A stretch of 64,000 bases of DNA, from positions 1,860,001-1,924,000 of the forward strand of contig NZ_CP093341.1 in the NCBI RefSeq assembly GCF_022637455.1, read 5' to 3'. Source of the DNA: Lysobacter sp. S4-A87. GTDB taxonomy: Bacteria; Pseudomonadota; Gammaproteobacteria; Xanthomonadales; Xanthomonadaceae. A program made the translations under genes and the position numbers. The notes under the pieces were generated by a model. The model searched no databases, was not told where the DNA came from, and saw only the letters and a program-made list of their open reading frames with translations. Below are positions 20,539 through 29,375 of this stretch, in pieces (positions within the stretch are counted from its first letter, which is position 1; each line of letters opens with the position of its first letter).

Positions 20539-20811
20539 TCACCCCGCCGCCTCTTCCGGAGGCGGCTGCAAGCTCACCGCGACCTCTTCCAGGTCGGTGA
20601 TCGCCGCTTCCAGCGCATCGTGGAACTCGGCCTGGCGCGACATCAGGTCTTCGATGGCCTGCGCCTTCTTGAGCTTGGACAGCTCGCCGTCGAACAGCAG
20701 CCATTGCGTGGTCAGCAGCTCGACGTTGTTCTTGGAGTAATGACGCATCTCCTTGAGCTGCAGCACGGTGTCGTTGACGTGTTCGAGCGGGGTCTTGGTG
20801 TCCGCGGTCAT
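20539..20811 (-). CDS. Small coiled-coil hypothetical protein
   Basis: The 90-residue protein MTADTKTPLEHVNDTVLQLKE... is predicted to be almost wholly alpha-helical, with heptad-like spacing across residues 10-85 and an acidic Pro-containing tail. The AAGGAGG ribosome-binding site at 20817-20823 is near-perfect and fixes the start, excluding longer in-frame versions. No signal peptide or membrane segment is seen, so it is cytosolic, perhaps an oligomeric scaffold. I do not recognise the family. Confidence 0.7.
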   Translation of the reverse strand: MTADTKTPLEHVNDTVLQLKEMRHYSKNNVELLTTQWLLFDGELSKLKKAQAIEDLMSRQAEFHDALEAAITDLEEVAVSLQPPPEEAAG

Positions 20812-21025
20812 GACGCCTCCTTCTGCAAGGGTGTCCGGCGCAGCGTAGGCGGGGGAAGCTGGCTGGGAGCGGAACGGGCGCCTTTGCGTGGCCTTCACGC
20901 GGCACCGGCTCCCTTTCGCCGCGCGCCCGCCATCACCGTGCAGGGCCATTGGCCCGCGCTGGCGCAGACGCCTGGCATGCCCGTTTGCTAGTCTCGCCCA
21001 AACCGAAACCGGGCCACCCCAGCGC

Positions 21026-22912
21026 ATGGCGCACAACCAGTTCGAGCTGCTGCGGCAGCGCCGTTTCCTCCCGTTCTTCGCCACCCAGGCACTGGGCGCC
21101 TTCAACGACAACGTCTACCGGCAGGCCATCATCGGCCTGCTGTTCTACCTGGGCATCAGTCCCGAGCAGCGCACGCTCTACACCAACCTCGCGCCGGCGT
21201 TGTTCATCCTGCCCTATTTCCTGTTTTCGGCCACGGCCGGGCAGATCGCCGAGAAGCTGGAGAAGTCGCGGCTGATCCGCATCACGACCACGATGGAAAT
21301 CGTGATCATGTCGCTGGCGGCGGTCGGCTTCCTGACCCAGAACATGATAGTGCTGCTGGTCGCGCTGTTCTGCACCGGCCTGCAGTCGACGTTGTTCGGG
21401 CCGGTGAAGTATTCGATCCTTCCATCGGTGCTCAAGCCCGAGGAGCTCACCGGCGGCAATGGCCTGGTCGAGATGGGCACCTCGATCTCGATCCTGATCG
21501 GCATGATCTTCGGCGGCCTGATCTTCACCCTGGCCGGCACGCACGGGCCGATCGTCGCGGCCACCTCGATCATCCTGCTGGCGTTGGCCGGCAACCTGGT
21601 CAGTCGCGCGATTCCGCGCGCCGAGGCCGGTGCGCCGGACCTGAAGATCAACTGGAACCCGATTCCCGAGTCGGTCGAGATCCTGCGCCTGGCCCGGAAG
21701 CAGCCCGCGGTGCGCAACGCCATCCTCGGCGTGTCCTGGTTCTGGTTCGTCGGCACGGTGCTCACCTCGCAGCTGCCGACCTACGCCGAGGTCAACCTCG
21801 GCGGCAGCGGCACGCTCTACATCTTCGCCCTGGCGCTGTTCTCGATCGGCACCGGCGTCGGCTCGGTCCTGTGCGAGAAGCTGTCGGCGCGCACGGTCGA
21901 GATCGGCCTGGTGCCCTTGGGCGCGTTCGGCATCAGTGCCTTCATGATCGACCTGTACTTCGCCCGCAGCGGCATCGCGGCGACGCAGGTGGCCACGGTC
22001 GGCGCCTTCATGGCGCAGCCCGGCAGCTGGCGCATCGTCATCGACCTGATTGGCATCGGCCTGTTCGCCGGTTTCTTCGTCGTGCCGCTGTTCGCGCTGA
22101 TCCAGAGCCGCACGCCGCGCAACGAGGTCTCGCGCGTGATCGCCGGCATGAACATCCAGAACGCCGCCTTCATCGTGCTGGCCGCGGGCCTGGGCATCGC
22201 CGTGCAGCGCTTCCTGGGCTGGTCGATCCCGCAGGTGTTCCTGGCACTGGCCATCGCCAACGTGGTGGTGGCGATCTACATCTTCACGATCGTGCCAGAG
22301 TTCATGATGCGCTTCCTCAGCTGGGTGCTGGTGCGCGGCCTGTACCGGCTGCGCGTGCACGGCGTGGAGAAGCACGTGCCCGACGACGGCGCTGCGCTGA
22401 TCGTGTGCAACCACGTCAGCTACATGGATGCGCTGATCCTGGCCGCGAGCATTCCGCGACCGGTGCGCTTCGTCATGTACTACAAGATCTTCAACATCCC
22501 GGTGATGAGCTGGATCTTCCGCACCGCCAAGGCGATCCCGATCGCGGGCGCCAAAGAGGATCCTGTGCTGATGCAGCGCGCGTTCGAGGAGATCGATGCG
22601 GCGCTGGCCGCCGGCGAGCTGGTCGGCATCTTCCCCGAGGGCGGGCTGAGCAAGGACGGCGCGATCGCGCCGTTCAAGTCCGGTGTCGAGCGCATCCTCG
22701 AACGGCGCCCGGTGCCGGTGGTGCCGATGGCACTGCGCAACATGTGGACCAGCATGTGGAGCCGCCGCGACGGACGCCTGGGCCGGATGCGGGTGCCGCG
22801 ACGCCTGCGTGCGACGGTCGAGGTGATCGCGCAGGCGCCGATCGACGGTGGCGCGGCCGACGCGCCGACCCTGGAAGCGAGGGTGCGCGAGCTGCGCGGC
22901 GACGCGGCCTGA
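21026..22912 (+). CDS. Lysophospholipid transporter (LplT-like MFS) fused to PlsC-type acyltransferase
   Basis: Residues 1-420 form a 12-helix MFS transporter like LplT (FFATQALGAFNDNVYRQAIIGLL at the start). Residues about 440-628 form a glycerophospholipid acyltransferase with NHVSYMD (block I, Asn462) and FPEGG (block III, Phe536). Together they should flip lysophospholipids inward and reacylate them at the cytoplasmic face, doing the job of separate LplT and Aas in E. coli but without an acyl-ACP synthetase domain. ATG 21026 is the likely start; the 46 in-frame residues upstream are Arg/Pro-rich and unlike a transporter N-terminus. Confidence 0.9.
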   Translation: MAHNQFELLRQRRFLPFFATQALGAFNDNVYRQAIIGLLFYLGISPEQRTLYTNLAPALFILPYFLFSATAGQIAEKLEKSRLIRITTTMEIVIMSLAAVGFLTQNMIVLLVALFCTGLQSTLFGPVKYSILPSVLKPEELTGGNGLVEMGTSISILIGMIFGGLIFTLAGTHGPIVAATSIILLALAGNLVSRAIPRAEAGAPDLKINWNPIPESVEILRLARKQPAVRNAILGVSWFWFVGTVLTSQLPTYAEVNLGGSGTLYIFALALFSIGTGVGSVLCEKLSARTVEIGLVPLGAFGISAFMIDLYFARSGIAATQVATVGAFMAQPGSWRIVIDLIGIGLFAGFFVVPLFALIQSRTPRNEVSRVIAGMNIQNAAFIVLAAGLGIAVQRFLGWSIPQVFLALAIANVVVAIYIFTIVPEFMMRFLSWVLVRGLYRLRVHGVEKHVPDDGAALIVCNHVSYMDALILAASIPRPVRFVMYYKIFNIPVMSWIFRTAKAIPIAGAKEDPVLMQRAFEEIDAALAAGELVGIFPEGGLSKDGAIAPFKSGVERILERRPVPVVPMALRNMWTSMWSRRDGRLGRMRVPRRLRATVEVIAQAPIDGGAADAPTLEARVRELRGDAA

Positions 22913-22993
22913 GGCGCCAGCGCGGGCCGTCACCACGCCATCGCGACAGGCGACTACCTAGCATCGACCCGGACCACCCTGCGAGGGCCGTCG

Positions 22994-23338
22994 ATGAGCA
23001 CGTTGCCACCGGAAGAGACGACCTCGCCGTCGTCGCTTCCCACCCACCTGCTGTGGGCGGTCCTGGCCACCGTCGCCTCGATGCTCACTTTCTGCATCCT
23101 CGGCGCGATCTCGGGCATCGTGGCGATCGTGTATGCGCTGCTGGTCAATCGCAGGCTCAACGCCGGCGACAGTGCCGGCGCCGGCGATGCTTCACACAAC
23201 GCCAAGGTGTGGTGCTGGATCACCACCTGCCTGATCCTCGCCGGCCTGTGCGTGGTGGTGCTGTTCGTCTACAGCGGCGGCTGGGCGAAGTACCAGCAGA
23301 TCATGGAAGAACTCGGGCGCATCCAGCTGCACGGCTGA
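22994..23338 (+). CDS. CD225/dispanin (IFITM-like) membrane protein
   Basis: The 114-residue protein has two hydrophobic segments (about 22-47 and 76-97). The intervening cytosolic loop, VNRRLNAGDSAGAGDASHNAKVWC, matches the conserved CD225 loop pattern of an AGD repeat followed by KxWC. Bacterial dispanins are poorly studied. Eukaryotic members modulate membrane fusion. The gene follows the lipid transporter-acyltransferase on the same strand after 81 bases, so a role in membrane lipid homeostasis is possible but inferred. Confidence 0.8.
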   Translation: MSTLPPEETTSPSSLPTHLLWAVLATVASMLTFCILGAISGIVAIVYALLVNRRLNAGDSAGAGDASHNAKVWCWITTCLILAGLCVVVLFVYSGGWAKYQQIMEELGRIQLHG

Positions 23339-23359
23339 CGGCGAGCGGATCGGCGATGG

Positions 23360-24307
23360 TCAGCTGACCCAGCCGGCGATGACGAACAGCGCCAGCACCG
23401 CCAGCCAGACCAGCAGGCTGCGCCACACCAGGCTCATTGCATCGCGCAGTTCCGGCAGGTCGGCCGACCAGGCCGGCGGCATCGGTGGCGGCACCGGCAG
23501 GCCGCCTTCGCCGACTTCGGCGCTGCCGCCGTTGTCATCGGCATAGTCGGCGGCCTCATCGGCAAGCTCGCACTTCACGCTGGCCCGGGCCACCGCGCCG
23601 AGGAAGGGACGATCGAGGTCGAACGAGGCGCCGCCGGCTTCGCGCCAGCTGCCCAGCACCGTGTCGAAATTGCCGACCAGCGCCAGCGACAGCGTCATCA
23701 GCTGCGCCACCGGCCAGTCGAGCAGGGCCAGCAGCTTGCGGGCGCCCAGGCGCGTCTCGCCGGGCAGTTCGCTTGCTGCTTCGCCCTGCGCCGCCAGCAC
23801 CGCGAACCGGTACAGCAACGCACCGACCGGACCGAGCACGAGGAACCAGAACAGCACGCCGAACCAGCGCTGCTGGGCATTGCGGAACACCGCCTCGATC
23901 AGCGAGGGCCCGTCGAGCGTTGCCGGCATCTCGCCTTCGGGCCACAGGCGCGCGGCCGCCGCGCGACGCGACGTCGGATCGCCCGCCGCGGCGATCGCCT
24001 CGACATCGAGGTCCAGGTCGCGCGGACCCCAGGCGTAGAACAGGACGGCGATCGCGAAGGCCAGGCCGGCCAGGCCCCACAACGGCTCGAGCAATGCCAA
24101 CTGGAACAGGCTGACCGCAAGCAGCGGCGGCACCAGCGCGATCACGATGCCCCAGCGTCCGCGCCAGAAGTCGTTCGACGACAGGCGTGCATCGAGCCAG
24201 CGCAGCCAGTTGCGATACCAGCTGTAGTCACGCACCGACGCCGCCAGCGACTGCGCCAGATGGCCCAGCACCAGTGCGACGACAACGGCGATCAGGGTTG
24301 CGGACAT
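23360..24307 (-). CDS. ampE: AmpE-like inner-membrane protein
   Basis: The 315-residue protein has an N-terminal membrane segment, then DYSWYRNWLRWLDARL, the segment FYAWGPRDLDLDVEAI, and a membrane core QQRWFGVLFWFLVLGPVGALLYRFA typical of AmpE (CobD/CbiB-related fold). The C-terminus ends in another hydrophobic helix. AmpE is usually linked to ampD and beta-lactamase induction by peptidoglycan fragments, but ampD is not adjacent here and the role of AmpE itself remains unclear. The gene is monocistronic and convergent with the CD225 gene. Confidence 0.85.
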   Translation of the reverse strand: MSATLIAVVVALVLGHLAQSLAASVRDYSWYRNWLRWLDARLSSNDFWRGRWGIVIALVPPLLAVSLFQLALLEPLWGLAGLAFAIAVLFYAWGPRDLDLDVEAIAAAGDPTSRRAAAARLWPEGEMPATLDGPSLIEAVFRNAQQRWFGVLFWFLVLGPVGALLYRFAVLAAQGEAASELPGETRLGARKLLALLDWPVAQLMTLSLALVGNFDTVLGSWREAGGASFDLDRPFLGAVARASVKCELADEAADYADDNGGSAEVGEGGLPVPPPMPPAWSADLPELRDAMSLVWRSLLVWLAVLALFVIAGWVS

Positions 24308-24409
24308 TGCGCAGGCTCTCCGGACATCGTGTCGATCGTGTCGACCGGGTCGATTCTAGGATCATCCGCCGATCGATGTCATGGACGTGCGTCGGTCACC
24401 GCGACAGTG

Positions 24410-25387
24410 TCACACGGAGTGCGGCGGGTTCTCAGGTGCCGGGCTGCCTTCGCCGGCCTGCAGCCACTGTTCGATCAGCCATCGCGAGATCGAGATGCCG
24501 GGCGACAGCACGGCGCCTTCGCCGTCGTCGCGGGCACCGCCCCATTCACCACGGGCGCGCGCCGCGAGCACTTCCTCGCGGGTGAACCAGCGTGCTTCCT
24601 CGAGCTCGTCGCCGACCTGCGGCTCGTCGCCCTCGGCATCGGCGCTGAAGCCGAGCATCAGTGCGCCCGGGAACGGCCACGGCTGCGAGGCCAGGTAGCG
24701 GCAACGACGCACGCGCACGCCGGTCTCCTCCAGCACTTCGCGCGCCACCGTCTGCTCGAGTGATTCGCCCGGCTCGACGAAGCCGGCGATCACCGAATAG
24801 CGTCGCGCCTGCCACGTCTTCTGGCGCCCGAGCAGCAAACGCGCGCCATCACTGACCGCCACGATCACGGCCGGGTCGGTGCGCGGGTAATGTTCGGCGC
24901 CGCACTGCGTGCAGCGTCCCTGCCAGCCGGCACGCGACAACGCGACTTCGCCACCGCAGACGCCGCAATGGCGATGACGGCTGCGCCAGTGCTGCAGCGC
25001 GCGCGCCTGGGCGAACACGCTCGCCTCGAATCCCGGCCACAGCGCCGCGGCGCTGCGCAGGTCGACCCGGCGCGGCGCCACGAAGGCGGTCAGTGCGCCT
25101 TCGAGTGCGAACCAGGCTCCGCCCTGGGCGTCGAGGCCAAGGAAGACCGCGGCACCGATGCCGCCAGGGCCTTCGCTGATCTGTTCGCCGTGTGGTGCCA
25201 GCAGGTTGCCGTCGTCATCGGCATAGGCATCGCCGCGCTCGTCGAGCAGCACGACACGCGCCTGCGGCCACAACCGGTTCAGTGCATCGGGTGCATCGCG
25301 CAGGCGGTCGGCGCGATCGAGCGCGGCGAGGCAGGCAGAATCGTTGCCCGCCTCGACGAAGGCGAAGGGTGCCGGTTCGATACTCAC
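24410..25387 (-). CDS. nudC: NAD+ diphosphatase / RNA deNADding enzyme NudC
   Basis: NudC hydrolyses NAD(H) to NMN and AMP and removes NAD caps from RNA. From the GTG start overlapping the erpA stop (GTGA) it has 325 residues. It has a four-cysteine zinc site (CGVCGG...CTQCG) followed by the family signature [12 protein letters not shown]. The Nudix box is [22 protein letters not shown], and [14 protein letters not shown] lies near the specificity loop. An ATG at 25414 would add nine residues that lie wholly within erpA; the coupled GTG is preferred. Confidence 0.92.
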   Translation of the reverse strand: MSIEPAPFAFVEAGNDSACLAALDRADRLRDAPDALNRLWPQARVVLLDERGDAYADDDGNLLAPHGEQISEGPGGIGAAVFLGLDAQGGAWFALEGALTAFVAPRRVDLRSAAALWPGFEASVFAQARALQHWRSRHRHCGVCGGEVALSRAGWQGRCTQCGAEHYPRTDPAVIVAVSDGARLLLGRQKTWQARRYSVIAGFVEPGESLEQTVAREVLEETGVRVRRCRYLASQPWPFPGALMLGFSADAEGDEPQVGDELEEARWFTREEVLAARARGEWGGARDDGEGAVLSPGISISRWLIEQWLQAGEGSPAPENPPHSV

Positions 25388-25761
25388 ACCGCGAACGAGG
25401 AACCGCAGCCGCACGTGGTCTTTGCGTTCGGATTGCGGATCACGAACTGCGCGCCATGCAGGCTTTCGGTGTAGTCGACCTGCGCGCCCATCAGGTACTG
25501 CAGGCTCAGCGGGTCGACCAGGAGGGTGACGCCGTCGGTGTGCACGGCCAGGTCGTCCTCGCCCTGCTGGTCGTCGAACTCGAAACCGTACTGGAACCCG
25601 GAACAGCCGCCGCCCTGGATGTAGACGCGCAGCTTGAGGGCAGCGTTGCCCTCTTCGGCGATCAGTTCGCGGACCTTGCTGGCAGCCGCGGAAGTGAACT
25701 GCAACGGGCGATCGAGCGACTGGTAATCCGGCGTCGCGAGCGTGGGGATGAGCGTTTCCAT
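25384..25761 (-). CDS. erpA: Iron-sulfur cluster insertion protein ErpA
   Basis: This A-type carrier delivers Fe-S clusters to target enzymes, including those of isoprenoid synthesis. The 125-residue protein has all three ligand cysteines: Cys53 in [15 protein letters not shown], and Cys117 and Cys119 in the C-terminal TTCGCGSSF. The ErpA-type [18 protein letters not shown] stretch distinguishes it from IscA. It heads a coupled pair with nudC (4-base overlap). Confidence 0.95.
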   Translation of the reverse strand: METLIPTLATPDYQSLDRPLQFTSAAASKVRELIAEEGNAALKLRVYIQGGGCSGFQYGFEFDDQQGEDDLAVHTDGVTLLVDPLSLQYLMGAQVDYTESLHGAQFVIRNPNAKTTCGCGSSFAV

Positions 25762-25866
25762 CCGATCAGGATGGGGGGCGCGGCGGCGGCGTTCAAGCCT
25801 TGCGGCCTGTTGGCTCCCTCCCCTGCCCTCAGGGAGGGGCCGGGGACGGGCGAAGGAGCAGCTCCC

Positions 25867-26682
25867 TCACTCCTCCGCGGTCGCCGGCGCGACGTCGCGG
25901 ATCGCATCCGCCCACGTGAACGACTGCTCGATCGCCGCGCCCGCCTTGGGCACCAGACGCACGCTCACCCGCACCGGGGTGAAATCGGCCGGCAGGAACA
26001 CGTCGCCTTCGACCTGCTGGAAGTACTTGAACGAGTACGGCACGCCGGTCGCACCCGGCTGCTGGCGCAGCTCGCCCCAGGCCAGCTTCTGCAGCTTGCC
26101 GGCGCGGGTGCCCTCGATGGTGATGCTCAGCTCGCCGGTGCTGACGGCGCCGCGGTTGAGGTTCTGGGTCAGGGTGGTGGTGAAGTGCCAGGCGGTGTCG
26201 TTCTGCGGCTGCAGCCGCAGCGCGTGCACAGCCAGGCCACGGCGCTGCGCGGTGCTGCCCACCAGGCGCTCGTAGAAGGCGACATCGGCGCGCAGCGCAG
26301 CGACTTCCTCGTCGCGCTCGGCCAGCGTGCTCTGCAGGTCGCGGTTGGCCTCGCGGCTGATCTGGTCGGAGCGGGTCAGGGTCGACACGCGCTGCTGCAG
26401 CTGGTCGATCTGCGTCTGCTGCCCGCGCGTGGTGCGCTGGCTCTCATCGAGCAGGGCCTGCGGGTCACCCGGGACCGGCGCGAGCACACGCCACAGTCCC
26501 CAGGCGCCAAAGCCCAGTGCCAGCACCAGCAACAGGCCGGCGATGGTCACCCAGCGCGTCTGCACCTGCATGACCGGCCACGCCGGTGCCGCCGCCGCTG
26601 CGGCAGGCCCGGACTCGCCGGATGGCCCGGGTTCTGCGGGCGTCGAGGGTACTTCGGGAACCTCAGGATCGGGTTGGGTCAT
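25867..26682 (-). CDS. Coiled-coil membrane protein (DUF6776-like), paralogue A
   Basis: The 271-residue protein has an acidic Pro/Ala-rich N-terminus, one transmembrane helix (about residues 46-64) and a coiled coil (about 75-140, with STLTRSDQISREANRDLQSTLAERDEEVAALRADVAFYERLVG). A C-terminal beta-rich periplasmic domain follows (LTQNLNRGAVSTGELSITIEGTRAGKLQKLAW... FKYFQQVEGDVFLPADFTP). It is a clear paralogue of the protein at 27230-27979, with the bactofilin gene between them. The family name is given from memory and is tentative. A GTG at 26694 is an alternative start. A link to bactofilin-directed envelope organisation is inferred from position. Confidence 0.8.
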   Translation of the reverse strand: MTQPDPEVPEVPSTPAEPGPSGESGPAAAAAAPAWPVMQVQTRWVTIAGLLLVLALGFGAWGLWRVLAPVPGDPQALLDESQRTTRGQQTQIDQLQQRVSTLTRSDQISREANRDLQSTLAERDEEVAALRADVAFYERLVGSTAQRRGLAVHALRLQPQNDTAWHFTTTLTQNLNRGAVSTGELSITIEGTRAGKLQKLAWGELRQQPGATGVPYSFKYFQQVEGDVFLPADFTPVRVSVRLVPKAGAAIEQSFTWADAIRDVAPATAEE

Positions 26683-26736
26683 GCCGGTCGCCACTGGATG
26701 TTCCGGCGACCAGCCTACCGCGCCTGACTGTGACGG

Positions 26737-27156
26737 TCAGCCCAAAGCGGGGTGGACGTCCAGATGGCCTTCAGCCAATGCGCGGGCCTCGTCATGGGCT
26801 TCGGCGTGGATCAGGCGGCCAGTGAGCACCGAACCGGCCAGCATCTCGACCACCTGGTAGTGGACGTTGCCCTGGACCCGGGCCTTGGCCGCCAGTTCGA
26901 CCCGCTCGCTGGCGTAGACATCGCCGCTGAGCTGGCCGTTGATCACCACCACCGGTGCGCGCACCTCGCCTTCGATGCTGCCCTGCTCGGCCAGCGTCAG
27001 CGTTGCCTTCTGCCCGTCCTGCGCGATCACCTTGCCGATGATCCGGCCTTCGACATAGAGCCCGCCGCTGAACAGCAGGTCGCCGCGGATCACCACTTGC
27101 GGCCCGATCAGGGTGTCGACCTGGCCATCGTGTGCGCCCGTCTTGTTCTTGAACAT
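26737..27156 (-). CDS. Bactofilin (polymer-forming cytoskeletal protein)
   Basis: The 139-residue protein has the right-handed beta-helix pattern of bactofilins: a central series of short strands with small/hydrophobic alternation (VDTLIGPQVVIRGDLLFSGGLYVEGRIIGKV, then EGEVRAPVVVINGQLSGDVYASERVELAAKARVQGNVHY). Flexible, poorly conserved ends flank it. Bactofilins polymerise without nucleotide and recruit cell-wall enzymes or morphogenetic factors. Here the neighbours on both sides are the same type of membrane coiled-coil protein, which may be its membrane partners. Confidence 0.92.
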   Translation of the reverse strand: MFKNKTGAHDGQVDTLIGPQVVIRGDLLFSGGLYVEGRIIGKVIAQDGQKATLTLAEQGSIEGEVRAPVVVINGQLSGDVYASERVELAAKARVQGNVHYQVVEMLAGSVLTGRLIHAEAHDEARALAEGHLDVHPALG

Positions 27157-27229
27157 CAGTCAGTGTTTCCGGTTGTTGGCCTGCACTAGCAGGCCGTAGT
27201 TGCTGCGTATGGATGCCTGGTAGGGTGAC

Positions 27230-27979
27230 TCAGAGGCTGGCGATGGTGCCGCCGTGGCTCCAGCCCACGCTCTGTTCGATGGCGACGTCGCCGTTCTGCA
27301 GCGACACGCGTACCCGCTGCGGGGTGAATCCCGCCGGCAGCATGACGCTGCCGCCGAGCTGCTGGAAGTAGCGGAACGAATAGTCCTGCGCCGGCCAGCC
27401 GTTGCGCTGGTGCAGCTCGTCCCATCCGATCGATGCGAGCTTGCCGTCGCGCACGCCTTCGACGTTGAAGCGCAGCTTGCCGCGGCTGATCGCGCCCTTG
27501 TTGAGGTTCTGCGTCAGCACGATCTGGTAGCGCCAGGTGCCGCCGGTCTCCGGCGAGAATTGCGCCGAGTGCACGCTGAGCCCCTTGGCCTGGCCGGTGG
27601 CCCCGACCAGCCGCTCGTAGAAGGCGATGTTGGAACGCAGGTCGGAGATTTCCTCCTCGCGCTCGGCCAGCTCGTTCTGGACCTGCTTGTTGGCGACGCG
27701 GCTGATCTGGTCCGAACGCGACAGGGTGGCTTCGCGCTGCTCCAGCGCTTCGGCCTTTCCGCGCCAGTGGTCGAGCTGCGAGCGGGTGGCATCGAGCTGC
27801 GCGGTCAGCTCCGGCAGCCGCGGTGCGGCGCGTCGTTCGGCACCGATCCAGGCAACCGTCAGCGAGGCGACCCAGGCGAGGGCCAACACGGTGACGATCA
27901 GCCCACGCCGGTCTGGGCGCTGCTGGACGATGGTGAAACGCGGCGGTGGCGCCTTGCGTGGCGGTTTGTTCATCAGCAT
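27230..27979 (-). CDS. Coiled-coil membrane protein (DUF6776-like), paralogue B
   Basis: The 249-residue protein has a basic N-terminus, one transmembrane helix (about 27-46, IVTVLALAWVASLTVAWIG), a coiled coil (about 55-125) and the same C-terminal beta-rich domain as paralogue A. Shared blocks include LSRSDQISR, IAFYERLVG, LTQNLNKGAISRGKLRFNVEGVRDGKL and SFRYFQQLGGSVMLPAGFTP. The N-terminal half differs more. It is the first gene of the leftward series with the bactofilin and paralogue A. ATG 27973 is an alternative start two residues in. Confidence 0.8.
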   Translation of the reverse strand: MLMNKPPRKAPPPRFTIVQQRPDRRGLIVTVLALAWVASLTVAWIGAERRAAPRLPELTAQLDATRSQLDHWRGKAEALEQREATLSRSDQISRVANKQVQNELAEREEEISDLRSNIAFYERLVGATGQAKGLSVHSAQFSPETGGTWRYQIVLTQNLNKGAISRGKLRFNVEGVRDGKLASIGWDELHQRNGWPAQDYSFRYFQQLGGSVMLPAGFTPQRVRVSLQNGDVAIEQSVGWSHGGTIASL

Positions 27980-28050
27980 GCGTGCCGATGGCCTGCGCCA
28001 CCGGATCCCCTGCCCCTATACTCGGACCACAGTCTAGCGAGGTAAAAGCC

Positions 28051-28632
28051 GTGACGGATGCGCACCTGTTCGCAATTGGTGTAGTCCTGGCCTGGCTCGC
28101 CGGCATCCGGGTCTACCTGACCGTGTTCGGGGTCGGCCTGGCCGGCTTCTTCGGCTGGCTCGACCTGCCCCAGGCGCTGGAAGTGACCGCCTCGCCCTGG
28201 GTGCTGGGGGTATCGGGCGTCCTGGCGGCGGCGGAATTCTTCGCCGACAAGATCCCCGGCGTCGATTCGGGCTGGGACCTGCTGCATACGCTATTGCGTG
28301 TTCCCGCTGGCGCGTTCCTCGCCGCGGCGACGCTGTCGCCCGACGGCCAGCTCGGTGGCGGCGCACTGGCAGCCGGCGCCGGCATCGCGTTGACCAGTCA
28401 CGTGCTCAAGGCCGGATCGCGAGCGCTGCTGAACACTTCGCCGGAACCTGTCAGCAACTGGACCGCCTCGATCACCGAGGACCTGGCCACCATCGGCGGA
28501 CTTGCGCTGGTGTTCGCCCATCCGTGGATCGCCCTGACGCTGGTGGTGCTGATCAGCGTGGTACTGGCGCTGCTGCTGTGGTGGGTGTGGCGGACGCTGT
28601 TCCGCCGCGCGCCACGGCCAGGCGCCGTGTAG
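28051..28632 (+). CDS. DUF4126 family membrane protein
   Basis: The 193-residue protein from GTG 28051 (GAGGT ribosome-binding site at 28039-28043) has about five hydrophobic segments and matches the DUF4126 pattern: WLAGIRVYLTVFGVGLAGFFGW, FFADKIPGVDSGWDLLHTLLRVPAGAFLAAAT and NTSPEPVSNWTASITEDLATIGGLAL. Function is unknown. The stop codon TAG is contributed by the palindromic repeat that begins at 28629. Confidence 0.85.
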   Translation: MTDAHLFAIGVVLAWLAGIRVYLTVFGVGLAGFFGWLDLPQALEVTASPWVLGVSGVLAAAEFFADKIPGVDSGWDLLHTLLRVPAGAFLAAATLSPDGQLGGGALAAGAGIALTSHVLKAGSRALLNTSPEPVSNWTASITEDLATIGGLALVFAHPWIALTLVVLISVVLALLLWWVWRTLFRRAPRPGAV

Positions 28633-28701
28633 CCCGGGCAAGCGAAGCGCACCCGGGGTTGGCGCGCATGACCCCGGGTGCGCTTCGCTTACCCGGGCTA
28701 C
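28629..28701. repeat. Full palindromic GTAGCCCGGG repeat
   Basis: Arms of 30 bases (28629-28658 and 28672-28701) pair with one mismatch around a 13-base loop. The left arm begins GTAGCCCGGGCAAGCGAAGC. Its second to fourth bases are the TAG stop of the DUF4126 gene. The same unit appears as a half-site at 57433-57461, degenerate at 60092-60150, and again at 62034-62080. Confidence 0.85.
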
Positions 28702-28713
28702 CTGGAACGGAAA

Positions 28714-28742
28714 ACGCCGCCGGTTTGGCCGGCGGCGTCTTT
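28714..28742. terminator. Bidirectional terminator between DUF4126 and bfr
   Basis: ACGCCGCCGG, loop TTTGG and CCGGCGGCGT form a perfect 10-bp stem. It is flanked by CTTT on the right and, for leftward transcription, TTTTCC on the left. It should end both the DUF4126 gene and the convergent bacterioferritin gene. Confidence 0.8.
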
Positions 28743-28769
28743 GAGGTCGTGCCGCCGGGATGCGCCCGG

Positions 28770-29240
28770 CTACTCCTCGATCTTGGTCAGCAGGTAGTTC
28801 TGCTCGCCGAGGCGTTCGATCAGCGACAGCTGCGTCTCGATCCAGTCGACGTGCTCTTCCTCGGAATCGAGGATGTCGGCGAACAGCTTGCGGCTGACAT
28901 AGTCGCCCACCGTCTCGCAGTACTTGATGGCCTCGCGCAGCATCGGCAGCGCTTCAAGCTCGAGGGCCAGGTCGCACGACAGCACTTCGCGCGGGTTCTC
29001 ACCGATGCGCAGCTTGCCCAGCGCCTGGAAGTTCGGCAGGCCATCGAGGAAGAGGATGCGCTCGGACAGCTTGTCCGCGTGCTTCATCTCGTCGATCGAC
29101 TCGTGGTACTCGTGGTCGGCGAGTTCCTTCAGGCCCCAGTTCTTCAGCATCTTGGCGTGCAGGAAGTACTGGTTGATCGCGGTCAGCTCGTTGTAGAGCG
29201 CCTTGTTGAGGTATTCGATGACCTTGGCGTCGCCCTTCAT
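28770..29240 (-). CDS. bfr: Bacterioferritin
   Basis: Bacterioferritin is a 24-subunit haem-containing iron store. The 156-residue sequence has the ferroxidase ligands Glu18 and Glu51 with His54 ([10 protein letters not shown] and [11 protein letters not shown]), the haem-ligand Met52, and the later pair in [18 protein letters not shown] at 29276-29271 (minus strand) could be its -10 box. The ferredoxin gene bfd lies 135 bases upstream on the same strand. The arrangement bfd then bfr fits coordinated iron storage and release. Confidence 0.96.
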   Translation of the reverse strand: MKGDAKVIEYLNKALYNELTAINQYFLHAKMLKNWGLKELADHEYHESIDEMKHADKLSERILFLDGLPNFQALGKLRIGENPREVLSCDLALELEALPMLREAIKYCETVGDYVSRKLFADILDSEEEHVDWIETQLSLIERLGEQNYLLTKIEE

Positions 29241-29375
29241 GGCCCGGCTCCTTGTGCGTGCAATGGGCGGACTCTACCCCGTTCACGAATCGCGTGACGG
29301 AACGCGAATCGAGTGCAATCGCGAGCAGGAATCAGTGTCGATTGGGGGCGGGCACGGGCCCGCGGCACGGCCGGG

